Positions 1-4,794 of a DNA stretch of 5,203 nt are shown here, one piece after another. The position numbers and the translations under genes were made by a program. The number at the start of each line of letters is the position of its first letter. The first letter of the stretch is position 1. The stretch spans positions 1 through 5,203 of the forward strand of contig VBCZ01000321.1 of NCBI GenBank assembly GCA_005889025.1, given 5' to 3'. The notes under the pieces were generated by a model, which searched no databases, had not been told where the DNA came from, and saw only the letters and a list, made by a program, of their open reading frames with translations. The DNA comes from Betaproteobacteria bacterium. Its GTDB lineage: Bacteria > Pseudomonadota > Gammaproteobacteria > Burkholderiales > Casimicrobiaceae.

Positions 1-3
1 CCA

Positions 4-94
4 TGTCATTCCGAGCGGAGCGAGGAATCCGCTGTTGTGAAAATCACATGTCGCCAAAAACAGATTCTTCGTCGCTGCACTCCTCAGAATGACA
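4..94. repeat. Imperfect inverted-repeat element, GTCATTCC type
   Basis: The left arm (4-34, beginning TGTCATTCCGAG) is matched, with a few mismatches and a small gap, by the reverse complement of the right arm (61-94, ending CAGAATGACA). Transcribed, this would fold into one long hairpin. The intervening loop contains its own small dyad, TGTGA-AAA-TCACA (36-48). Elements of this look (GTCATTC plus an arm ending in GAATCYG) are dispersed non-coding repeats in many proteobacterial genomes. No coding function is expected. It lies downstream of the solute-binding protein gene and could help end transcription arriving on the minus strand, but no U-tract is evident. Confidence 0.7.
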
Positions 95-142
95 TCAATT
101 TTGCAACGCCTGTGCATGTCATCGATGCGAAATGCCCTCGAA

Positions 143-232
143 CGTCATTCCCGCGCAAGCGGGAATCCAAGTTGACGTTGAAACAAATGGATTCCGGCTC
201 GCGCCCGCTTTGCGGGCTTGACCGGAATGACG
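143..232. repeat. Compound inverted-repeat element (ATTCCC-N8-GGGAAT type)
   Basis: The ends CGTCATTCC (143-151) and GGAATGACG (224-232) are perfect inverted repeats bounding a 90-bp element. Two hairpins are nested inside: ATTCCCGCGCAAGCGGGAAT (147-166), and 191-228, where ATTCCGG pairs with CCGGAAT around a CCCGC/GCGGG inner stem. The first hairpin fits the ATTCCC-N8-GGGAAT pattern known as dRS3 in Neisseria and seen as dispersed repeats in other betaproteobacteria. The terminal symmetry and size resemble a small non-autonomous element. No target-site duplication stands out. Confidence 0.75.
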
Positions 233-240
233 GCATCTGT

Positions 241-301
241 GCAAACGATCGGTCCGCAGCCGACTTCACTTCCTGACGGTTCAGGCAAACGATCGATCCG
301 C
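241..301. repeat. Short direct repeat downstream of the solute-binding gene
   Basis: A 17-base sequence GCAAACGATCGGTCCGC (241-257) recurs with one mismatch as GCAAACGATCGATCCGC (285-301), a 44-base spacing. A small stem CCTGA-CGGT-TCAGG (272-285) lies between the copies. The second copy ends 8 bases beyond the stop codon of the minus-strand gene, so the structure falls in that transcript's 3' untranslated region. Its function is unknown; a local duplication is the simplest reading. Confidence 0.55.
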
Positions 302-309
302 TCCCAATC

Positions 310-1899
310 TCATTTCTGCAACCCCGTGTTCCAGAAAAAAGGCCAAGGCATCGGGACGTAGCCGTCGAGCTTCGCGGAGCGCGCGGTAAGGCTGTTGAAA
401 TTCCCGACCTTGATGTAAGGCACTTCGGTGAAGACGACCTGCTGCACATTGCCCCAGAGCGCGCCGCGCTTCTTGGGATCGGCTTCGGCGTTGAACGCGG
501 ACAGCGCGGCCTCCTTGGCGGGCGAGCTCCACCATCCCGGCGCGCCCTCGCCGAGTTGCGGCGGCGTCAGCGTAGGCTCGGGTAGCACGGCGGAATGCGT
601 GACGTAGATGTCCCACAGCGCGGGATCGTTGCGGCGCTGGATCAGCGTCGCCCAATCCACCACCTGCATGTCGACCTTGAATCCGGCGGCCTTGAGGTTT
701 TCCGCCATCACCAGCGCCATTCGGTAATGAAACTCGTATTGCTGGCTGGTGAGAATCTTGATCGGCGTGCCGTCGTACTTGGCGGCCGCGACGAGCGCGG
801 CGGCTTTCTTGGCGTCGCCCTTGCCGTAGTTCTCGGTTCCCGCCGTCGAGTAGAACGGCGTGTTCCTGGCGTAGTGGCTGCTGTCGGTCGTGTAGAACTT
901 CGGGTCGCCGAATCCCGCGCCCATCATGTCGGCGTTGTTGAGCGCCGCCTCCACCGCCTGCCGCAGCTGGAGATTCGCAAGCGGCCCCTGCTTGGTATTG
1001 AGCACCAGGTATGGAAAACCGAACGGCGCGGTCAGCACGGCTTTTACGCCGGAGTTGCCCTCGAGCCTCGAATACGATTCGACGGGGAGGAGATCCGCGA
1101 ACTGATACTGCCCCGATAGCATTCCCTCCACCCGCGTGTTGGCATTGGGGACCGGGACGAAGCGCAGCTCGTCGAGCAGTGCCTCGCGCTTGCCGGCATA
1201 GCCGCTCGCCGGCTCCTTGCGCGCGCTGTATCCGTCGAAGCGCACCATCTGCACGTACTGATCCGGCTTGCGCTCCTTGAAAACGTACGGCCCTGTGCCG
1301 ATGAACTGGGTGAGGGGATTGGCGATCGAGTCCTTCGCCATGATCACCGCGAACCCCGACGGAAGCGCGAAATGCGCGAGCAGCGGCGCGTAGGGCCGGT
1401 TGAGCGTAATGACCACCGTGTTCGGACCTTTGGCCTCGAGGCTCTTCACCTCCTTGGCGACGGCCTTGCCGCGCGGCGCCATGTCCATCCAGCGCTTCAG
1501 CGACGCGACGACATCGTCGGAGGTCATTTCCTTGCCGTTGTGGAACTTCACGCCCTTGCGAAGCGGGATGGTGTAGACGAGGCCGTCCTTCGAGATCGCC
1601 GGCATGCTTTCCGCCAGCATGGGCGCCACGTTCCAGTTGGCGTCGAAGGTGTACAGCGGCTCATAGACGTGCTGCATGATCGTGCTGACCAGGTCGGCCG
1701 TCGACGCCATCGGGTCGAGCGTCTGCGGCTCGCCGATCATCGCGAGGTTGGCGGCGCCGCCTTTCGCGGGCGCGGCCAGCGCGGAGCCGGTCGCCATCGC
1801 CATTGCTGCCGTTGCGGTCACGGCGAGGACCGCGAGAGAGGCGCGGAACGTCCGCTTCGTGTGACACGAACGCGTGCTGCGGATGCCGGTGCGAAACAT
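310..1899 (-). CDS. ABC transporter solute-binding protein, family 5 (peptide/nickel type)
   Basis: The product is predicted to be a periplasmic solute-binding protein that captures a substrate and delivers it to an ABC importer. The 529-residue protein opens with a signal peptide: basic residues 3-19, a hydrophobic Ala/Val/Leu stretch at about 20-35, and cleavage near ALA-A around residue 42. The mature part shows hallmarks of the SBP_bac_5 (DppA/OppA) family: GEPQTLDP near 56-63, the signature-like segment DGLVYTIPLRKGVKFHNG at 105-122, DDVVASLKRW at 128-137, and GTGPYVF near 201-207. Length matches the family's usual 500-550. I chose the ATG at 1899 over the GTG at 1902 because GGAGG at 1908-1904 leaves 4 bases to the ATG but only 1 to the GTG. 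The substrate cannot be told from sequence: the family carries di/oligopeptides, nickel, glutathione, opines and others. No permease or ATPase gene is adjacent; 309 bases of repeats lie downstream before the window edge. The family call is firm, the ligand unknown. Confidence 0.95.
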   Translation of the reverse strand: MFRTGIRSTRSCHTKRTFRASLAVLAVTATAAMAMATGSALAAPAKGGAANLAMIGEPQTLDPMASTADLVSTIMQHVYEPLYTFDANWNVAPMLAESMPAISKDGLVYTIPLRKGVKFHNGKEMTSDDVVASLKRWMDMAPRGKAVAKEVKSLEAKGPNTVVITLNRPYAPLLAHFALPSGFAVIMAKDSIANPLTQFIGTGPYVFKERKPDQYVQMVRFDGYSARKEPASGYAGKREALLDELRFVPVPNANTRVEGMLSGQYQFADLLPVESYSRLEGNSGVKAVLTAPFGFPYLVLNTKQGPLANLQLRQAVEAALNNADMMGAGFGDPKFYTTDSSHYARNTPFYSTAGTENYGKGDAKKAAALVAAAKYDGTPIKILTSQQYEFHYRMALVMAENLKAAGFKVDMQVVDWATLIQRRNDPALWDIYVTHSAVLPEPTLTPPQLGEGAPGWWSSPAKEAALSAFNAEADPKKRGALWGNVQQVVFTEVPYIKVGNFNSLTARSAKLDGYVPMPWPFFWNTGLQK

Positions 1900-1902
1900 C
1901 AC

Positions 1903-1910
1903 TCCTCCTT
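1903..1910 (-). promoter_or_regulatory. Ribosome binding site of the solute-binding protein gene
   Basis: The minus strand reads AAGGAGGA, a near-perfect Shine-Dalgarno sequence, directly before overlapping candidate starts GTG (1902) and ATG (1899). The spacing decides for the ATG, although 4 bases is still on the short side. A possible weak promoter lies upstream on the same strand (TTGCTT near 1970 and TAGATT near 1948, 16 bases apart), but it matches consensus poorly and I do not call it. Confidence 0.7.
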
Positions 1911-1986
1911 GGTGAAATGGCCCGCTCCCGGGCGCACTATTTGAGAATCTATCTCCACCTGCCCCTGAAGCAAGGCCCCAGCCACA

Positions 1987-2055
1987 CCTCCCGCTGGGAG
2001 AGGCCGAGGCGCGGAAGCGCGGCGGTGAGGGCAGGAAGTGTCACTCGTTTTCGGA
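1987..2055. repeat. Dispersed CCTCCCGC...GGGAGAGGC repeat, copy 1
   Basis: This ~69-bp sequence matches 2819-2888 in the same orientation with only scattered mismatches and one indel. Shared blocks include GGGAGAGGCCGA, GCGCGGAAGC, GTGAGGG and AGGAAGTGTCACTC, ending in TTTTCGGA. The first part forms a hairpin (CTCCC/GGGAG). It lies about 90 bp upstream of the solute-binding gene start. Repeats of this look are scattered between genes in many proteobacterial genomes; no function is established. Confidence 0.8.
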
Positions 2056-2099
2056 AATGCTCAATAGTAATACGAGCGGCGCCGCTATGGTCGAGATTG

Positions 2100-2114
2100 T
2101 GTAATTAAATTACA
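2100..2114. promoter_or_regulatory. AT-rich perfect palindrome, possible operator
   Basis: TGTAATTAAATTACA has 7-base perfect arms around a central A and stands out in GC-rich surroundings. Dyads of this size and composition are often bound by dimeric helix-turn-helix repressors. It sits about 200 bases upstream of the solute-binding gene start and about 320 upstream of the ridA-like frame. No regulator gene is in the window, so the operator role is only a suggestion. Confidence 0.35.
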
Positions 2115-2273
2115 TCGACGCGGCGAGTCTACGCTCTTTTGACACCGCGTCAAGGGGCGGCCAATGCCGATCGTTACATAGGTAAAAATTCATCGGCTCG
2201 TCGGCGCGGATGCCACGGGAGCCTTGAACGAAGGAAGCACCTAAACTGTAATTTAGTTTCACCGCAGCTGCGC

Positions 2274-2434
2274 CGGACCTACGCACATCGACCTGTAGGT
2301 GCGAATTCATTCGCACGCGATGCCAAGGTTTCGATACCGTGTCTGAATAAATTCGGACCCACGCACAATCAATCCTGTAGGTGCAAATTCATTCGCACGC
2401 GTTGCCGGGTTTTTGGTACCGTGTCCGAATAAGG
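2274..2434. repeat. Two tandem ~80-bp units with GTAG-headed REP-like hairpins
   Basis: Unit 1 (2274-2353) and unit 2 (2354-2434) share CGGACC, ACGCACA, CCTGTAGGTGC, AATTCATTCGCACGCG, TGCC, TACCGTGTC and GAATAA in the same order, with period 80-82. Each carries the tetranucleotide GTAG followed at once by a stem: GTGCGAAT-TC-ATTCGCAC in unit 1 (2299-2316) and the same stem with one mismatch in unit 2 (2381-2398). A GTAG or GGAG foot next to a short palindrome is the pattern of REP sequences mobilised by RAYT (REP-associated tyrosine) transposases. No RAYT gene is present here. The array abuts the ridA-like frame and supplies the TAA that blocks it upstream. Confidence 0.75.
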
Positions 2435-2795
2435 AACCCGCACCGGCGCCGGCGGGCAGCCGCTGCCATTCTCGCCTGCGGTCAAGGCTGGGCCGTTCGT
2501 ATTCGTGTCGGGGCAGGTCGCCATGGGCGACAACGGCGAGATCGTGCCGGGCGGCATCGAGGCGCAGACGCGGCAGACTATGAAGAACGTCGAAAAGGCG
2601 CTTGCGCTTGCCGGATGCGCGCTCAAAGATGTCGTCAAGTCCACGGTGTGGCTGGATGATGCGCGCGACTTCTGGACCTTCAACCGCGTCTATGCCGAAT
2701 TCTTCCCCGAGAACAAACCGGCGCGATCGACGACACAGGCGAAGCTGATGATCGACGCCAAAGTCGAGATCGAGGTCGTTGCCTACAAGGCTTAG
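2433..2795 (+). pseudogene. RidA/YjgF/YER057c-family protein, start codon lost (5'-truncated)
   Basis: RidA-family proteins form small trimers that hydrolyse reactive enamine/imine intermediates or related compounds in the cytoplasm. The frame reads for 120 codons after TAA at 2430. It aligns along nearly the whole family: LPFSPAVKAG, FVFVSGQV, TRQTMKNVEKALALAG, VVKSTVWLDD, NKPARSTTQAKL, VEIEVVAYKA. The Arg of PARS and the Glu of VEIE, corresponding to E. coli Arg105 and Glu120, are retained; the usual Tyr near the N-terminus is Phe. No ATG, GTG or TTG occurs between the stop and GTG 2505, and that GTG lies inside the first conserved strand (FVSGQV), so starting there would remove about 24 conserved residues. 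Only a handful of N-terminal residues appear missing, where the tandem repeat begins. AAGGA (2431-2435) resembles a ribosome binding site but no start follows. Codon use and frame are intact, so the damage is recent, or an unusual start is used. Confidence 0.75.
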
Positions 2796-2816
2796 CGCGC
2801 AGGCCCTTCTGTCACG

Positions 2817-2888
2817 CCTCTCCCGCCGGGAGAGGCCGACGCGCGGAAGCACGTCGGGTGAGGGTAGGAAGTGTCACTCTTTTTCGGA
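2817..2888. repeat. Dispersed CCTCTCCCGCC repeat, copy 2, terminator-like
   Basis: This copy matches 1987-2055 and begins with a perfect hairpin, CCTCTCCC-GCC-GGGAGAGG (2817-2835). A second stem follows, CCGACG/CGTCGG (2836-2857), then the dyad AGTGTCACT and a run of five T (2880-2884). It starts 22 bases after the ridA-like stop codon, so it could end that transcript. Whether the T-run is close enough to a stem to act as an intrinsic terminator is uncertain. Confidence 0.7.
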
Positions 2889-3057
2889 AGCGGTCCAATC
2901 CGCGACTTGCAGGATCTAAAAAAAGAGCACGCGACGTAGACAATTCCCTGAAACATCTCCCCGCCTGCACTGTCACACCAAGATCGGCGCGGCCCTACGT
3001 AAGAGGCAATCCTACGACCGCGCCGCTGCGGACACGTTGCCCGCAGGTTGTAGCCGT
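2889..3057. other. Leader region of the CBS-domain gene
   Basis: These 169 bases hold no gene. The reading frame of the CBS protein stays open leftward to 2858, but its translation matches no CBS feature and runs into the dispersed repeat, so it is treated as untranslated. An A-run (2919-2925) is present. I found no convincing -35/-10 pair and no FNR-like TTGAT-N4-ATCAA site. Confidence 0.4.
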
Positions 3058-3062
3058 GGAGG
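3058..3062 (+). promoter_or_regulatory. Ribosome binding site of the CBS-domain gene
   Basis: GGAGG lies 8 bases before ATG 3071, an ideal spacing. This fixes the start well inside the longer open frame. Confidence 0.8.
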
Positions 3063-3070
3063 TAAAAACG

Positions 3071-3511
3071 ATGAAAGTTAGCGACATAATGACGCGCGAT
3101 GTGCGCCTGTTGAGCCCCGATCAAACCATCCGCGAGGCGGCGAAGCTCATGGCCGAAGTCGACGCCGGCGCGCTGCCGGTCGGCGAAAACGATCGGCTGG
3201 TGGGCATGATCACCGACCGCGATATCGTCATCCGCGCCGTGGCTCAAGGCAAATCGCCCGACGCCAAGGTCGCCGATGTCATGAGCAAGGAAATGCTCTA
3301 CTGCTTCGACACCGACGCTATCGACGACGTGGCGCGGAACATGGCCGAGGCCCAGGTCCGGCGCCTGCCGGTGATCAATAAGGACAAGCGGCTGGTCGGC
3401 ATCATTTCCCTGGGTGATCTCGCCCGCAATGATGACCCGACGACGATCGGGCGAACTGTATCGCGTGTTTCCACGCCGGGCGGCAAGCACGACCAGACCA
3501 CCTCGCACTAA
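3071..3511 (+). CDS. Two-CBS-domain protein (Hrp1-like stand-alone Bateman module)
   Basis: The 146-residue protein consists almost entirely of a CBS pair (Bateman module), which typically binds adenine nucleotides and senses energy or redox state. CBS1 spans about 7-60 (IMTRDVRLLSPDQTIREAAKLM ... GALPV ... LVGMITDRDIV). CBS2 spans about 70-120 (VMSKEMLYCFDTDAIDDVARNMAE ... VRRLPVINKDKRLVGIISLGDLAR). Each ends in a ligand-contacting motif with Thr or Ser three residues before Asp: T48..D51 and S113..D116. There is no catalytic or membrane domain, and the 26-residue tail is polar. Size and layout resemble Mycobacterium tuberculosis Hrp1 and many uncharacterised proteobacterial proteins. It is cytoplasmic; ligand and partner are unknown. 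The gene stands alone, between a dispersed repeat and a palindrome. Confidence 0.93.
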   Translation: MKVSDIMTRDVRLLSPDQTIREAAKLMAEVDAGALPVGENDRLVGMITDRDIVIRAVAQGKSPDAKVADVMSKEMLYCFDTDAIDDVARNMAEAQVRRLPVINKDKRLVGIISLGDLARNDDPTTIGRTVSRVSTPGGKHDQTTSH

Positions 3512-3843
3512 ACGAAAGTGATCGTCGCTCGAGCGACGATCATGACCGCCGGGCCTTCCGCGCTTGTAGGCAGCGATGCCACGAGCAGCGGGACGTCTGG
3601 CGGCTTAAACCAAACTCAGGATTTCCGCGTCGATGAGGCGCGGTTTCGCTGCGCGCGACCCTTCCCCCGGCCGAGCCGCTAATCAAGCCATTGTCGAGCA
3701 CCGCGCTGCGTGAGGCGGGAACCTTGGGCCCCGGATTGAATGTCCCGAACGTCGGCGGATCGATTTCGGCAACAACGGCCGCATTTATTCGCGCTACCAT
3801 CACGCGGAAATGGCGATACCATTCCGTGGTAACCGGGAAACCG
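3512..3843. other. Gene-free gap between the CBS and lipoprotein genes
   Basis: Apart from the palindrome at 3519-3542, this 332-base stretch shows no convincing gene. A 46-codon plus frame (3542-3682) starts inside the palindrome without a ribosome binding site. Minus-strand frames here are short and broken by stops. An imperfect hairpin near the right end (3795-3831, TACCA/TGGTA with GGAAATGG/CCATTCC) lies just upstream of the lipoprotein's ribosome binding site and might affect its translation. Confidence 0.45.
3519..3542. terminator. 24-bp perfect palindrome after the CBS gene
   Basis: Arms TGATCGTCGCTC and GAGCGACGATCA form an uninterrupted perfect palindrome starting 7 bases after the CBS-gene stop. 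As RNA it would make a GC-rich hairpin with a minimal loop. No U-tract follows on the plus strand (next bases TGACCGCC); on the minus strand CTTTCGTTT follows. Placement suggests a transcript 3' end or a 3'-end stabilising hairpin. A protein-binding dyad is the alternative. Confidence 0.5.
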
Positions 3844-3848
3844 GGAGG
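3844..3848 (+). promoter_or_regulatory. Ribosome binding site of the lipoprotein gene
   Basis: GGAGG within GGGAGGA lies 4 bases before ATG 3853. The in-frame ATG at 3895 has no comparable site, and upstream in-frame codons from 3691 lack both a site and a signal-like sequence. This supports 3853 as the start. Confidence 0.7.
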
Positions 3849-3852
3849 ACGT

Positions 3853-4551
3853 ATGAGCCGAGGTTCCGTTACGAATCGGACTGAAGCGCAATTCATGCGC
3901 ATAGCGGCGATCGCCGGACTGCTTTGCATCCTCGTGACTGCCGGCTGCGCCGGCGTTAAACCGCAACCGCCGAGTGCGCAGCCACAGAGCTCCGCGCCCC
4001 CTGCTGTGGCCGAGGCTGCGCCACCTGTGGCTAGTCCGGCACCATCGCCAAGCCAGACTCCACCACCCGGCGCAACGAAGAGCGAGGTGGTGGCGGCAGG
4101 GCCGGCCGCACCGCCCGCAACTACAACTCGGAACGCAGCCAAGGCCGAAGCGCCGGGTGCGAAGGCACCTGCGAAAGTCGCCCCGGAGAAAGCGCCCGCA
4201 GCGCAGGCGCCCAAGAAGGAGAGCGTCGCTCCGGAAGTTGCGACGAAGACGCCGACGCTGGACCTGAAATCGCTCGAGCAGCGGCTCACGGACACCAGTG
4301 CCATCGGCGTGCTGACCAAGATCGCGCTCAAGAATCAGGTCAACGACCTGCTGGATCAATTTCGTGCGTACTATCAGGGGAAGCTCAAGACCTCGCTGGC
4401 CGAGCTGCGGCGGCCGTACGATCTGCTGGTCCTCAAGGTGCTCGCGCTATTGCAGGACAGCGACCCGGTACTGGCGTCCGCGGTCGCGGCGTCGCGCGAA
4501 GCGATCTGGGGCATTCTTGCGGACCCCGCCAAGTTTGCGACGGTCTCGTGA
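3853..4551 (+). CDS. Putative lipoprotein with Pro/Ala/Lys-rich linker and helical C-terminal domain
   Basis: I do not recognise a named family. The 232-residue protein has a lipoprotein-type signal: hydrophobic segment IAAIAGLLCILV (17-28), then TAGC, giving lipidation at Cys32. Residues about 33-135 form a low-complexity linker, first Pro/Ala/Ser/Gln-rich, then Ala/Lys/Pro-rich with repeated APAK/APKK-like motifs. Such linkers often span the periplasm or contact peptidoglycan. Residues 137-229 form a predicted helical domain (LKSLEQRLTDTSAIGVLTKIALKNQ, VNDLLDQFRAYYQG, PYDLLVLKVLALLQD, SREAIWGILADPAKFA), which resembles conserved hypothetical proteins of betaproteobacteria as I recall them. 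A start at 3895 would give MRIAAIAGLLCILVTAGC, a textbook-length signal, but lacks a ribosome binding site. Anchoring in the outer membrane is likely, since no Asp follows the Cys (next residues AGV). Function is unknown. Confidence 0.85.
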   Translation: MSRGSVTNRTEAQFMRIAAIAGLLCILVTAGCAGVKPQPPSAQPQSSAPPAVAEAAPPVASPAPSPSQTPPPGATKSEVVAAGPAAPPATTTRNAAKAEAPGAKAPAKVAPEKAPAAQAPKKESVAPEVATKTPTLDLKSLEQRLTDTSAIGVLTKIALKNQVNDLLDQFRAYYQGKLKTSLAELRRPYDLLVLKVLALLQDSDPVLASAVAASREAIWGILADPAKFATVS

Positions 4552-4640
4552 TCTTTTCGATTAAGCGACATCGATCACAAAAATTCCACGCATTGTCGGA
4601 ATCTATCGAGGTTTGCGTAATTGAGTGACACCATAGTCCC

Positions 4641-4687
4641 GTCATCCCGGCGCAGCCTGCCCCGGCGGAGGCCGGGGGCCGGGATCC
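4641..4687. repeat. GTCATCCCGGC inverted-repeat element
   Basis: ATCCCGGC (4644-4651) pairs with GCCGGGAT (4678-4685) around a GC-rich interior that can form a second stem. The GTCATCCCGGCG...GCCGGGATCC pattern is a common dispersed intergenic repeat in proteobacteria and is related in design to the GTCATTCC elements at the left end of the window. Confidence 0.7.
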
Positions 4688-4708
4688 AAGTTCCCCATCG
4701 CAGATTGG

Positions 4709-4740
4709 GCCCCGGCGCAGTTACCACAATGAGCCGGGGC
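4709..4740. repeat. Perfect 8-bp-stem hairpin upstream of the small exported protein
   Basis: GCCCCGGC (4709-4716) and GCCGGGGC (4733-4740) form a perfect stem with a 16-base loop. CCCGGCGCAG (4711-4720) repeats 4646-4655 exactly, so the hairpin is probably a second, partial copy of the neighbouring repeat. It ends 54 bases before ATG 4795. The rest of 4552-4785 holds no gene. Confidence 0.55.
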
Positions 4741-4794
4741 GACCTTGGGCCATTTCATCACCCAATTTCGAAAAGTTCTAATTCTGGAAGAACT

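Larger units (their letters stand above)
1911..2432. other. Gene-free intergenic region rich in repeats
   Basis: This 520-base stretch separates the divergently oriented solute-binding gene and ridA-like frame. It contains a dispersed repeat copy (1987-2055), a 12-bp GC palindrome AGCGGCGCCGCT (2075-2086), a 15-bp AT palindrome (2100-2114), a small stem TTGAC/GTCAA (2139-2153), and two tandem REP-type units (2274-2434). A segment at 2178-2193 (ATAGGTAAAAATTCAT) resembles the head of those units and may be a decayed third copy. TTGACA at 2139-2144 is a perfect -35 hexamer but has no matching -10 at 16-18 bases. I see no convincing protein-coding gene. Confidence 0.6.

Noticed and set aside
36..48. 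TGTGA-AAA-TCACA resembling a CRP half-site pair
   Set aside because: The spacer is 3 bases instead of the 6 in CRP sites, and the motif is the loop region of an inverted-repeat element with no gene start nearby.
595..1944. Several plus-strand open frames opposite the solute-binding protein gene
   Set aside because: Their translations are Arg/His/Gly-rich shadows typical of the antisense of a GC-rich gene, while the minus frame matches a known family end to end.
2274..2434. Tandem repeats considered as a CRISPR array
   Set aside because: There are only two units, and the whole ~80-bp unit is conserved with no variable spacers. It is a tandem duplication of a REP-like element.
2505..2795. GTG at 2505 as the true start of the RidA-like protein
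   Set aside because: It falls within the conserved FVFVSGQV strand and would remove the N-terminal strand needed for the fold. No ribosome binding site precedes it.
2307..2852. 181-codon minus-strand frame over the ridA-like region
   Set aside because: It spans two different repeats and the antisense of the RidA frame. The plus frame has recognisable RidA motifs throughout.
2792..3508. 238-codon minus-strand frame opposite the CBS gene
   Set aside because: It is the antisense of a clear CBS-pair protein and runs on through the leader and dispersed repeat.
3542..3640. Minus-strand stretches reading PPDVPLLVASLPTSAEGPAVM and PRLIDAEILSLV followed by stops, as if remnants of a gene
   Set aside because: Each is only 20-35 codons, in different frames, with no start and no recognisable family, so chance in GC-rich DNA is adequate.
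3542..3682. 46-codon plus-strand ORF beginning MTAGPSALVG
   Set aside because: It starts inside the palindrome, has no ribosome binding site and resembles nothing I know.
3540..4359. Long open frames on the minus strand opposite the lipoprotein gene (263 and 226 codons)
   Set aside because: They mirror the low-complexity Pro/Ala linker of the plus-strand gene, giving Ala/Gly/Ser- or Arg-rich translations with no domain. The plus frame has a ribosome binding site and a lipoprotein signal.
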